This document shows, piece after piece, positions 39,460-50,600 of a DNA stretch of 64,000 nt (position 1 is its first letter; every line of letters starts with the position of its first letter). The DNA is from Simmondsia chinensis. Its lineage: Eukaryota > Streptophyta > Magnoliopsida > Caryophyllales > Simmondsiaceae. The notes below the pieces were generated by a model. That model was given only the letters and a program-made list of their open reading frames with translations, was not told the DNA's origin and ran no database searches. A program made the translations under genes and the position numbers. The DNA lies in the NCBI GenBank assembly GCA_018398585.1, contig JAGTTD010000003.1, positions 9,308,637 to 9,372,636 on the forward strand, read 5' to 3'.

Positions 39460-39953
39460 AAATACCCCGAAACTTAAATCTTGCTCGTCCTCGAGAAGGG
39501 CTAAACTTTAAAGCGTAGAATCTCATGCTTTTTAAGAATTTTACCACAATTTAAAGCAAGTGCACTCTTATTTAAAAAAAAATAACCGAGACTCAAAGTT
39601 TAAGGTTCTAAAGGCAAAACCATCTTTCCAAAGAAAAACCTGTCAATTATGTAGGTAACCGAATTTAAAAGTTAGCTAAGCACATTAAATTTATCCATTC
39701 TTTCTAATCTCAAGACATTCAAACCGAATAGAGGATAAAAATCATATCACTCATAGCAAGACTTATCAAGTATGTCCAAGACTAAAATTATTCACAAAAA
39801 ATTTTCTTCCTTCTTTCTCTTCTTCTTTTTTTTTTTTTTAATAAGGAATTGATCTGCTCAAGTCAATCTTGGCTCATAAGTATATTTTCAGCGAGAATCA
39901 AACTCATGACCCTTGTGCGATAATCGCATGGGTAAGAGAAGCCACCACTGAGA
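39460..39953 (-). other. gypsy 3' non-coding interior, left part
   Basis: On the minus strand it holds CTCGAGGACGAGCAAGATTT and the polypurine tract next to the LTR, the typical 3' end of Athila/Tat elements. A copy of the tRNA-like repeat starts near 39877 and is cut by copia-2 at 39953. Confidence 0.75.
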
Positions 39954-42158
39954 TGTTAGGAATAGTGTCTTGAAATTTAGATTTATTCTGGACATATTAT
40001 TTTAATTAATGAATAAGATTGAAGTCCTAGTCGTTTCCTAGTTAAATTTGTGTAAGCGAGCAGTTATACTGCATGTGATTTTCTTTTTAGAGACATCTAT
40101 GAGATGGGTGAAGTACATAGACAAAAATACACATGTTTGCTCTAAGTGGTTTATGAGACTAAGCCATAGATAGACTTGGAGCAAATAGTATGGATTGTTT
40201 TTTGAAAGCCTCATAGTTGAAGACAAGTTTGGACCACTTGTATATTAAGATTATAACGTGACACTTTCGATGACTTTTCTTAGTCATATGGATGGAGATC
40301 CAAAAGTGCTAGGTTAGTGTGTTTAATAAGATTGACATACTGAGTTGGACCATGTGGGTTACTTATTTCTAGACTACCATCGGAGATGAGTGATTTATAT
40401 TGTATTGTTTGAACTACGATTTTAAATACTGAGGGTATTCTGGACTTGTGCATGGAGCGTTAGTTACTTTTGTGTACTATAAGTAAGGTCTAAACGAATG
40501 ACTGAAATCCCACGCACACTGGGTAGCGGCGTGAAGTGTAACAAGGATCAAATATTCAATAGAGAATCTACAGTCTCTTATGAGATATAGGTGTCCCCTT
40601 AGTTGATTTGTAAATATTTGAATAGTTCGAGAACTTTGGCCAAAGTATTCCAAGTGTTTGACATTTGGAATTTATACTTTGAATATGTTCAAGTATAAAT
40701 GAATTATTCAATGAAGGGTGAGTCGGCAACTAATGGAGAAGCTGTGAGAAATATAATGGTAGTAGTTATACTTATCCCTTGTCATGGACATCTAGTGGAA
40801 AGGTTGTTGTCATCAATACAGTCTATTTGGGAGATATCGAATAAATAATTTAATTCTTGAGTGCAGTGAGATTTATTTAGTGGAGTTAACTTTCATTAAA
40901 TGGTAATTAAATTATTTCATGAGATGATTAATTTAACCCATTTGGAGCTAGATTTAAATTGTCCCTAAGGTCTCTGCGCAAGCCTCTGTATTTATTGCCA
41001 TCCGAAAAATATTAAAGAATTTATGAGATTAATTATTTATCCTTAAGATGGATAAATTAATTCTACCAAACATTATTCATGAGATGAATAAAAATTAAAA
41101 ATTAAAAAATAAAATAATTTGAAAAAAAATTAAAATCATGAGATGAATTTTTACTTGTGGGAAACCAAAAAAAAAAAAAAAGTGAAAATCGCACTGGGCT
41201 TGCGATCCGTGTGCTTTAGATCTGACGAACCAGTGTGCTCCCAAGGGGGCTATCCTTGTCCCCACTCAGGGACGAATCAAAAGCTGCAACGTGTCACACT
41301 CAATACCAAAACAAAAGGCGCGATTTGCCTGGGATAGAAACAACACATTTTACGGCGATTTTCCTATAAATGCTGCGTTTCGTAAATATAACTACGATTC
41401 CTACATCGACCTTTTTATGTTTTTTCACTCCGGTAGCCTACTATAAATAGAGGTACCTATTCCAAGGGTTTGGCATTCAATTGAAACAAATATTTTGGGG
41501 TTTCTGAAATTGTTTCAGAGATCTAAATGCAAAGAAAAATTTAAGTTAAATTTTTCTTTCTTATTTTAATATTTTTCGGAGCCCACCCTCCGAATCGTTC
41601 GAGGTCATTGCGTAGAAGGTTATAGAGTCTCGATTTTCTTGGTATTCTTTATAATTGGAGCAATTCTAGGTATGTTCTTCTTTCCTTCCTCTTTTATTTT
41701 TTGGTTGTCTATTTATTTATAGTATTCGTTATTATGCCTGTTTAAGCTTATGTATTGTTATGAATATATTAGAGTAAAAGGCCTATTGATCCAAATTGAA
41801 AATTTGGATCTATAGATTTAAATTATGAATTTAAATCTGTTGATTTAAAACTAGGAATTTCAGAATTATGAATTCTAAACCTATTCCGCTCCATAAACTT
41901 TAAGGAAAAATTTTAAAATTCATCCCAACAATCGGTATTAGGACAAAGGTTTATAAAGATAAATCAATTCCTGGGAACCCTCGCACGTGAGGTGTCACGA
42001 AACGTGACTCTCCGATTGGGGGCTTAGGTAGAGAGAAGAGTCTCTTACTCTAAGTGTTCCAATAAGTGCCTATTGTTGTGATCATAGCTCAGAACTGTGA
42101 ACCCAGTAGTCGGCATCAGAGTTTATTTTTCCAACAAAATTTATGGGTTTTCCCAATA
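39954..42158 (+). repeat. copia-2 5' LTR
   Basis: Begins TGTTAGGAATAGTG and ends TTTTCCCAATA (CA decayed to TA). It is similar to 47167-49368 throughout. A TATA-like TATAAATA lies at 41442-41449. Confidence 0.93.
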
Positions 42159-42173
42159 ATTGGTATCAGAGCC
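42159..42173 (+). promoter_or_regulatory. copia-2 primer-binding site
   Basis: ATTGGTATCAGAGCC directly after the LTR is complementary to the 3' end of initiator tRNA-Met. The match is perfect. Confidence 0.92.
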
Positions 42174-43995
42174 AGCCTCTGTTTACAGTCATAATATACC
42201 TGAATAGGTATAATAAGATCGAAATAAATAGATTTGCGAATTAATAAAATGGAGATTTTATTAAAGAAGGAAAAACTAGTTTGAATTAGTGATTTAAATT
42301 GTTTAAATCATTAATGTAATTAATTGTCAATTAGATTGTTTTAAAGTAACGATTGAAATTGTTTGAATCGATTAAAAAAGTTAACAGTTAATTAGGTTAT
42401 TTAAAGTATTAATTTAAATTATTTTAATCGGTTAGAAAATTTAACGGCTAACTAGGTTGTTTATAGTAACGTTTTAAATTGTTTAAATTGTTAATGAGTT
42501 AATAGTTAATTCGGAACAACCCATAAAATTTTGATTATATTATTCATATAATGAGATTGTACGTTCTCAGTCATGATTTACGAAATCGGAAAAAATAGAT
42601 CTAATAAGATTTGATTCAAATATATTTAATAATAATGGATAAAATTGTTCAAAGAAATTTGATTCAATTAATTTTTATGAAATCGGATAAAATTGATCTA
42701 ATAAGATTAGATTCAAATTTTTATGAAATAGGATAAAGTTGATCTAATGAGATTAGATTCAATTATTTTTTTACGAAATTGGATAAAATGTGTCTAATGA
42801 GATTAGGTTTAATTTATTTTAAAATTTTAAAAAAATCTGACACGCTAGTTGCCGACATCAGCACGTATCAGCGTCAATAATTAAATTTTCTTGTTTTATA
42901 TACTGATTTTTATAATAATTATTAATTAATTTTTTTTAGATTGAGATTCTAAATTAGATTATATGATAATATAAGTTGTGAACAAGTATTATTTTTAAAT
43001 AAAAGTTATTTTAGTATAAGATTTTGAAACAGACTATATGATAGTCTAAGTTAACTTTATTTTTAGAATAAAAGTTAAATTTTATTAATCAAATTTTGGA
43101 ATAAGATTCTAAAAATAGATTATAGGATAGTCTAAGCGCAAAATTGCTTTTGATTTTAAATAAAATTATTTTTAATTTATTTTTGAAATTAGTTTTTTCA
43201 AAGCAGATTATGTGATAATATAAATTAAGATGTTGGTATTGTTTTAATTAAAATTAATTAATTAATTTTATTGAATAAATTTAGAATGAGATTTTAAAGT
43301 AAGATTATGAGATAATCCATGCTTGAAAATGATAATATTTTAAAACAACTAATTAATTAATTTTGGTTAATTTTAAAATGAGATTCTAAAGGGGATTGTG
43401 AGATAATTTAGGTTGTAAATTGAAGTTAAGTAAAAAAACCACTGGTCATAAAAATCAAGAGGGAGTGAGGTTTCAATTATGTAACCTCACGGTCTCCGTT
43501 ACCGGTCTAGCAGTATGGTAGATCGATAGACCTCCCTGCGGAGGATGTCGGTTTGCAGATTATCGGGTTAGACTTCTGTTGTGCTAAACCAAAGTGCAAA
43601 GAAGCGATGCGACCACGCTGCTGTGGAGTATTTCATGTATTTGTACAGAGGTTTGGGTATTGGTTTATACTTGACTGGCGTGTTGCATTAGCCTCCCCGA
43701 GAAGCTATGTTGTGTCATGTTAGAGACTAAGGTAAAGCGGTGAGTTAATCATGTGTAGAAAGAGTTATAAGAAAACAGGTTAATTGAGAGTAGTTTTCAC
43801 CTGAACTAGCTTCGTGCGACCTCGCTACGGGGGAGTAAGGAGTGGTGTGTTTGGGTCATCATTGTATGCATGGTAGTACAGTTTGGTGGATATCTGACTT
43901 ATTTGCATGCTAAATTGAAATAATATGTATCACTGCATTATACATAGCTCATATAAAGTAGTTACACGATTGTTTGCATTTACAGTGTTTTTGAA
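42174..43995 (+). repeat. copia-2 leader with AT-rich tandem arrays
   Basis: Between the primer site and gag lie three different short arrays: about 75-bp units near 42283-42515 (ATTTAAATTGTTTAAAT-type), about 50-bp units near 42578-42820 (GGATAAAATTGATCTAATAA-type), and 70-100-bp units near 42940-43420 (GATTATATGATAATATAAG-type). The sequence from about 43440 to 43990 is less AT-rich and unrecognised. Confidence 0.7.
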
Positions 43996-44412
43996 ATGAC
44001 TGCGACTGGTGCTCTTCATTCAATTCTGAAATATAATGCCTTAACTGGACCGAATTACTCCACCTGGAAAATCAACGTGGATATAGTATTAATACATGAG
44101 GGTCATAAGTTTGTTCTCACTGAAGCTCAACCTACAGTTCCCACTAATAATTTTGCTGCTGCAATTAAAGTGCGTTATAAACGCTGGAATAAGGTTAATG
44201 AGTTAACCAGATGCTACATTTTGGCCTCTGTGACCAATGTACTCAAGCATCAGATGCTTGAGATGGAAACAACAGCTGAGATGATCAAACATTTAAAGGA
44301 AATGTTTGGTGGTAAAGATAGGGAAGCTAGGCAAGAGCGGCTGAGGAAACTCTTGAATATGAGGATGTCAGAAGGGTCCCCAGTTTAGGAGCACGTCATG
44401 AAAATGACAATC
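43996..44412 (+). pseudogene. copia-2 gag, first part
   Basis: From the ATG at 43996 the frame reads LKYNALTGPNYSTWKINVDI, LTRCYILASVTNVLKHQM and HLKEMFGGKDREARQERLRK, a typical copia Gag (UBN2-like) N-terminal region of about 130 residues. A TAG at 44386-44388 follows SEGSPV, where QEHVMKMT-type sequence would continue. Plastid DNA starts near 44413. Gag resumes at about 45236. Confidence 0.9.
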
Positions 44413-44668
44413 TGAAAATTGTAATGGATTAATTTATAAGAAAATTTTGAATTCAAAAAATAATATTTTTGAAAAATGTGGATATCATTTGAAAATGAGT
44501 AGTTCAGATAGAATCGAACTTTTGATTGATCCAGGTACTTGGAATCCTATGGATGAAGACATGGTCTCTCTAGATCCCATTAACTTTTATTTGAAGGAGG
44601 AACCTTATAAAGATCATATCGATTCTTATCAAAGAAAGAAAGGGTTAACTAAAGCTATTCAAACAGGT
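44413..44668 (+). pseudogene. accD: plastid accD fragment inside copia-2 gag
   Basis: accD encodes the plastid acetyl-CoA carboxylase beta subunit. The frame reads [20 protein letters not shown], then [20 protein letters not shown] and [20 protein letters not shown], characteristic of the part just after the zinc-binding domain. It ends after QTGI, where the join to 23S rRNA sequence falls. It is only about 85 codons and has neither the start nor the catalytic C-terminal part. Confidence 0.9.
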
Positions 44669-45223
44669 ATATGAGTTTTTGGTAAATAGTTGCCTGGGCC
44701 TAGTCACTTTGACCCCCTTTGTGAGGGGGCACCCCTTCCCCCGAAGTTTTGGGGCTATTTTTCCGAGTTCCTTAGAGAGAGTTGTCTCGCCCCTAGGTAT
44801 TCTCTACCTACCCACCCGTGTCGGTTTCGGGTGTAGGTGCCCTTTTATTGAAGGTCGTTCGAGCTTTTCCTGGGAGTATGGTATGGGTTACTTCCACGCC
44901 GTAGCGCCTGGTACTCGAACATTGGCTCAAGGCATTTTCTCTACCTCTTCTTACCTTGAAAAAGTAGGGTCATCTGACGTCCTTGAACCGATAACCATCG
45001 TTCGGCTAACCTAGCCTCCTCTGTCCCTTGGGACCTACAAGGGGTAGTACAGGAATATTCACCTGTTGTTCATCCACTACACCTTTCGGTTTGATCTTAG
45101 GCCCTGACTCACCCTCCGTGGACGAACCTTGTGGAGGAACCCTTAGGTTTTTGGAGCATTGGATTCTCATCAATGTTTGTGTTACTCAAGCCGACATTCT
45201 TGCTTCTGCTTTGTCCTTCAGAG
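44669..45223 (-). pseudogene. rrn23: plastid 23S rRNA fragment, antisense
   Basis: The plus strand is the reverse complement of 23S rRNA, for example GGTAAATAGTTGCCTGGGCC, TTCCGAGTTCCTTAGAGAGA, GTCGTTCGAGCTTTTCCTGG, CTTAGGCCCTGACTCACCCT and ACTCAAGCCGACATTCTTGC. It is about 555 bases of conserved sequence with scattered changes. Open frames here on the plus strand are chance. In plastomes rrn23 lies in the inverted repeat, far from accD, so this is a chimeric join. Origin through mitochondrial DNA that had taken up plastid sequence cannot be excluded. Confidence 0.9.
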
Positions 45224-45235
45224 CTCGCGTTGGCA

Positions 45236-45664
45236 TGCTTATCTTAGTTGGAGATTCTAGGTGCTAAGATTGATAGTAAGTCTCAGTAAGACATCATCCT
45301 CAGCTCTCTGTTTGGCTCTTTCACTCAGTTCGGGCGGAACTGCACAATGAATAATAAGGATTATTCATTACCTGAGCTGATGAAAGAGCTATAGGTAGTA
45401 GAGGGTGTTGTACGAGCCAAGGGGAGTGTCCACTTGACTTAAGTATCGAGGACTATTGGGAGCAAGTAGAATAAGGGACCAACTGGAAAGAAAGGCAAAG
45501 GCAAGGTTGCTAGAGTAGCGACTAATCCTAACAAAAGGCCGGCAAAAGGAAAGTATTACTTTTGCGAAAAGATGGGTCACTGGAAGAGAAACTGCATAAG
45601 GTACATGTCCACTCTTCCTGCAAAGACTGCTAAACCATCTGGTGAAGGTATGCTGATATCTCAC
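45236..45664 (+). pseudogene. copia-2 gag, second part with zinc knuckle
   Basis: After the plastid insert the Gag homology resumes with LEILGAKIDSKSQ, DIILSSLFGSFTQF, NNKDYSLPELMKELQ and a basic region, then YYFCEKMGHWKRNC near 45550-45590. This is a CX2CX4HX4C zinc knuckle whose first Cys is Tyr. Stops and a frame shift are present. Together with 43996-44412 it represents one interrupted Gag. Confidence 0.85.
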
Positions 45665-46160
45665 TGACTTGAGTCTTGTGAAGTTGTGAGGCCACCAGAT
45701 TCCTGGTGTGTGGGCTCAAGTTCAACTGACCAAGTCTGTGATATGTTACAGGGGCTCAGGCCAACCAGGAGTCTACATGATGGGAGTTGTACCTGACTGC
45801 TGAAGGCGGTATACGAGTAGCAGTCTTAGTAGTAGGAAGCGATAGCTTAGATTTTAGTGTTAGAATTTTGTTTTTGCTTCTTAAAAGTTCTTATTGATTT
45901 GTACCTGCATTGGACAGGAATTTCATTTATATGGCTTGAAGAATAATTGTTATTCAGCTTGAATATGGTTGTGAACTTTTATTACCAAAAATAAATCTTT
46001 ATTTACTAAGGAACATATGTTTATGATTTATTCAGGTTGTTCTCCTTATATATGTGAACAATGCGAAATACTTAGAGAAGAATTTTACAAGTAAACTATA
46101 AAAGCAAAAACAAAATAGCATTGAAAGGAAAATGACAGTAATTTTGAACAGCTAGACACA
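45665..46160 (+). pseudogene. copia-2 protease relic
   Basis: PDSWCVGSSSTDQVCDMLQG corresponds to the copia protease block usually reading W-I-DSGATNHVC. The catalytic Asp has become Gly. SLHDGS follows. Further downstream, broken sequence to about 46160 may be pre-integrase region. No integrase was found; a large deletion links this region to the reverse transcriptase. Confidence 0.7.
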
Positions 46161-46172
46161 ACCTAAGGCATA

Positions 46173-47100
46173 GTGGATGCATTAGATGCACCTACTGATA
46201 GGAATGAGAATATTCAAGGTATGCGAGAGCTTAGGTATGGTGGAAGGATTGTCGGCACACCTGACACGATCATTACGGGAGCCTTACTGGTTGACCATCG
46301 CATTAAATCTGATCCTTTTAGGCACAATGAAGCAATTAAGTCTTCTAGTTTTGTGCAATCGGTTGCTCGAACCATGCGTGTACAAATGACATTAAGAGAA
46401 AGTAGTGACTTTTTAGTTTTATATGTCAACGATATATTACTCATTAAGAATGATGTAGGGGTGTGATTAGCTATAAAGTTTTGGTTGTCATAAAAGCTCA
46501 ATATGAAGGATATGGGAGAAGCCAACTCTACTCTTAAGATTAAGCTTCTACAAGGTCATAAGAGTAGGATGTTCGGTCTCTCTCTATCCACTTATATTGA
46601 CAAAATGTTGTCAAGGTATTGCATGGAGGACTCTAGGAAAGGTTTTTTACTTTTTGGCAAGGAGTCCCTTCCTATCTTTTGAGTAGTGTTCTAGGACACC
46701 TCAAGAGGAAGAGTAATTGAGGAATATTCCATATGCTTTGGCAGTGGGAGCCTCAGGTATGCCATGTTGTGCACGAGACTTGATGTCTACTATGCTATGG
46801 TATAGTAAGCAGGTGTTAGTTTAACCTGGGTCCAATGGATTAGGTGGCAATGAAGTGTTTTCTGTAGCTCTTAAGAAGAAATAGAGATCCTATGCTGATC
46901 TTTCAAAGTGACGAACTAATACTAGTTGGATATATTGTTTTAAGACTTCCAGTCAAATATATATGATAGACGTTATACATCTAAGCACGTCTTGACCCTT
47001 GGACTGGGAGCTATTAGTGAGAGGAAAGTTAAGCAATATTGTATTGCTGACTTCACAATAAAGTAAATGTGCTCACTGAGGGTTAGGGTCAGTAGACCTT
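46173..47100 (+). pseudogene. copia-2 reverse transcriptase C-terminal part and RNase H relic
   Basis: The frame 46173-46466 starts with a linker-like segment, LRYGGRIVGTPD, then jumps to LRESSDFLVLYVNDILLIKND, where the catalytic YVDD is YVND. Downstream, in mixed frames, are LNMKDMGEANSTLKIKLLQG, LSTYIDKMLSRYCMEDSRKG, GSLRYAMLCTRLDVYYAM and VLTLGLGAISERKVKQYCIA (RNase H). The N-terminal reverse transcriptase half is deleted. Confidence 0.87.
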
Positions 47101-47166
47101 TGGTTCAAACTTAAAAGGGGTGAGTATGGACTTTGTCATAAATTAGATTTAGGATAAGTGGGAGAT

Positions 47167-49368
47167 TGTTAGGAACAGTGTCCAAAATCCAAATATATTC
47201 TGGATATATTATTTTAATTAATAAATAAGATTGAAGTCCCAGTCGTTTCCTAGTTAAATTTGTGTAAGCAAGAATTTACACTGCATGTGATTTTCTTTTT
47301 GGAGACATCGATGAAATGGGTGTAGTCCTCAGACTACAATTTACATGTTTGTTCTAAGTGGTTTATAAGACTAAGCCATAGATAGACCTGGAACAAATTG
47401 TATGGATTGTTGTTTGAAGGACTTATAGTCAAAGGCAAGTTTGGACTACTTGTATGTTAAGTTTATAACGTGACACTTTAGATGACTTGACTTGGTCATG
47501 TGGATAGAGATCCAAAAGTGTTAGGTTAGTGTGTTTAATAAGATTGACACACTGAGTTGGACCATGTGGGTTGCTTATTTCTAGACTCCTATTGGAGGGG
47601 AGTGATTCACATTGTACTGCTTGAATGACGACTCTAAATCCTAAGGGTATTCTGGACCTATGCATGGAGCATTAGTTACTTGGGTGTACTATAAGTAAGG
47701 TCTAAACGAGTGACGAAAATCACACGTACACTGGGTAGCGGCGTGAAGTGTGACAAGGATCAAGTATTCAATAGGGAATCTATAGTCTATTATGAGATAC
47801 AGGGGTCCCCTTAGTTGATTCACAAATATTTGAATAGTTCAAAAACTTTGGCCAAAGTATGCCAAGTGTTTGACCTTTAGAATTTATACTATGAATATGT
47901 TCAAGTATGAATGAATTATTCAGTGAAGGGTGAGTCGGTAGTGAAGGGTGAGTCGGTAACTAATGGAGAGCTTGTGAGAAATATAATGGTAGTAGTTATA
48001 CTTATACTTTGTCATGGACATCTAGTGGAGGGGTTGTTGTCATCAATACAGTCTATTTGGAAGATATAGAATAAATAATTTAAGTCTGGAGTGCAGTGAG
48101 ATTTATTTAGTGGAGTTAACTTTCATTAAATGGTAATTAAATTATTTCATGAGATGATTAATTTAACCCATTTGGAGCTAGATTTAAATTGTCCCTAAGA
48201 TCCCTACGCAAGCCTCTGTATTTATTGCCATCGGAAAAATATTAAAGAATCATGAGATGAATTATTTATCCATAAGAAGGATAAATTAATTTTTTCAAAC
48301 ATTATTCATGAGATGAATAAAAATTAAAAATTATAAAATAAAATAATTTTGGAAAATGAATTTTTACATGTGGGAAAAAAAAAGAACGAAAATCGCATAG
48401 GGCTCGCGATCCGTGTGCTTTGGATTTGACAAACCAACGAGCTCCCAAGGGGCTATCCGCGTCCTCGCTTGGAGACGAATCAGAAGCTGCCACGTGTCAA
48501 GCTCAATACCAAAACAAAAGGCGCGATTTGCTTGGGATCGAAACGACGCGTTTTGTTGCGATTTTCCTATAAACGCTGCATTTTGCAATTATAACTGCGA
48601 TTCCCACATCGACCTTTTTATATTTTTTTTGCTCCGGTAGCCTGCTATAAATAGGGGTATCTATTATAAGGCTTTGGCATTCGATTAAAACAAATATTTT
48701 GGAGTTTCTGAAATTGTTTCAAAGATCTAATTGGAAAGAAAAATTTTCTTTCTTAGTTTAATATTTTTCGGAGCGCATCCTACGAGAAGTTAGAGGTCAT
48801 TGCGTAGAAGATCATAGGGTCTCGATTTTCTTGGTATTCTTTATAATTGGAGCAGTTCCAGGTATGTTCTTCTTTCCTTACTCTTTTTGTTTTCGCTTTT
48901 CTATTTATTTATAGTATTCGTTATTATGGCTGTTTAAGCTTATGTATTGTTATGAATATATTAGAGTAAAAAGCCTGTTGATCTAAATTGAGAATTTTGA
49001 TTTGTAGATTTAAATTATCATTTTAAATCTGTAGATTTAAAATTAGAAAATTTAAATCAATCATAGGTTTAGAATTATGAATTTTAAACCTATTCCGCTG
49101 CATAAACTTTAAGGGAAATTTTTGAAATTCATCCCAACAGCCAATATTAGGGCAAAGGGTTTATAGTGATAAACCTATTCCTGGGAACTCTCGCACGTGA
49201 GGTGTCACGAAGCGTGACTCTCCGACCAGGGGCTTGGGTAGAGAGAAGAGTCTCTTACTCTAAGTGTTCTAATAGGTGCCTATTATTGTTACTGTAGTTC
49301 AGAACTGTGAACCCAATAGTCGGCATCAGAATTTATTTTTTCAACAAAATTGATGTCTTTTCCCAACA
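47167..49368 (+). repeat. copia-2 3' LTR
   Basis: Begins TGTTAGGAACAGTGTCC and ends TTTTCCCAACA. TATAAATA lies at 48646-48653. A short duplication (GTGAAGGGTGAGTCGGTA) near 47932-47958 is not in the 5' LTR. Confidence 0.93.
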
Positions 49369-49373
49369 TGAGA

Positions 49374-49590
49374 CGCCCTCAATATTACCGTGTTAGTATA
49401 TCTTCAGCGAGAATTAAACTCCTAACCCCTGGGCAATGACAGTATGAGTAAGAGAGCCACCACTAAGATGCCTTCATTATGACATCCCGAATATATCTTC
49501 AGCGAGAATCAAACTCTTAACCCCTGGGCGATGACCGCATGGGTAAGAGAAGCCACCACTGAGACGCCCTCAATATTAGGCAGCACATAT
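49374..49590 (-). repeat. tRNA-like tandem repeat (SINE-like), cut by copia-2
   Basis: On the minus strand the unit reads GGCGTCTCAGTGGTGGCTTC, TTACCCATGCGGTCAT, GCCCAGGGGTTAGGAGTTTG and ATTCTCGCTGAAGATATA. TCTCAGTGG and GAGTTTGATTCTC recall tRNA boxes A and B. Two copies lie at about 49391-49470 and 49491-49578. A third was split by copia-2: its other part is at 39877-39953. It looks like a tRNA-derived SINE-type repeat; no functional tRNA gene is claimed. Confidence 0.65.
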
Positions 49591-50600
49591 CTTAAAATGT
49601 TTATATGGGATAGCGGTGCTAGACATGCTTCCTCTATATATTAATTTTTTTCCTCCTATTTTTCTTTAGATTTAGGTATGACTCTTCAAAGTTTATTATG
49701 TATATGATAATCTTAATACAATCCATTCAAATTTGAGCATTTTTGAAATCAGAAAGAAAAGTAAAACAACCATACTAACTAGTGAATTCAAATACCAGGA
49801 TTTTATCAAGATAGTGCCTTAGATTGGGTCGTGTTTTGCAATTAGAACACAAAAACAATTGATTCTCCGGTTATTCAAATCTAATTAAAGTAACCGAGCT
49901 AAAAAGAATAGAAAAATTGCCTAAAAAGTATGACAATAAGTTTTTTTTTTCTTTTCCAATTCAAAAATAAAATTTTGAAAACTAATGATTTAAATTATAG
50001 AAACTACACAATCTTTTTGTTGGACAACACTATCTACATCCCCATCCAAAAGCTTCGAGCCCTGGGAGACACTAAAGCTGACTCTAAAACATAAACATGC
50101 AACTTTCCGAAAGAATTTGTTCAAAATTTTAAAAATTATCTCTTCGACTCCCCAAACTTAAAGTTAACATTGTCATCGATGTTAAAAAAAATAAAAAGAA
50201 CAAAGCAGTAGGTGAGAGATACTTCCCAGGTTTGAGGTTTGCATATTTGATGGTGACCGTTGACATCACATTGCCCCCAAACTTATTTTAAAGTACCCGT
50301 TTGAACAAAATGTACATAAACATGAGAAAATAAGAAAAATAAAAGGAAAATAAAATAAAAGAAGTAAGGAAAGAAACACTTGGGTTGCCTCCCAAGAAGC
50401 GCTTAATTTATAGTCATTAGCTCGACTCTTTGAGTGGATCATTCGACGTCGTTGAAATGAATGGAGGTCTTCTGTGGTTCGAGCTCTCCATCCATATTAG
50501 GTTTCAGCCTCTGACCGTTAACTTTAAATGTGCCCTTCATCTCATCTTGGATCTCGACTGTGCCATACTGAAAGACACTAGTTATAACAAAGGGTTTTGA
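49591..50600 (-). other. gypsy 3' non-coding interior, right part
   Basis: No coding homology was found between the tRNA-like repeats and the weak end of Pol homology near 50600. It belongs to the 3' non-coding interior of the gypsy element. Confidence 0.55.

Larger units (their letters stand above)
39954..49368 (+). mobile_element. copia-2: Ty1/copia LTR retrotransposon with 2.2-kb LTRs, inactive
   Basis: The LTRs 39954-42158 and 47167-49368 flank a 5-kb interior. TGAGA at 39949-39953 and 49369-49373 is an exact 5-bp duplication. The primer site ATTGGTATCAGAGCC (42159-42173) and the polypurine tract AAGTGGGAGATT (just before 47167) fix the plus orientation. Gag is interrupted by plastid DNA, the protease has lost its catalytic Asp, and integrase and the N-terminal half of reverse transcriptase are missing. 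The element lies in the 3' non-coding part of the gypsy element and so is younger than it. Confidence 0.95.

Noticed and set aside
44679..45267. Two plus-strand open frames that look like coding sequence
   Set aside because: The DNA is the reverse complement of plastid 23S rRNA, so the frames are chance.
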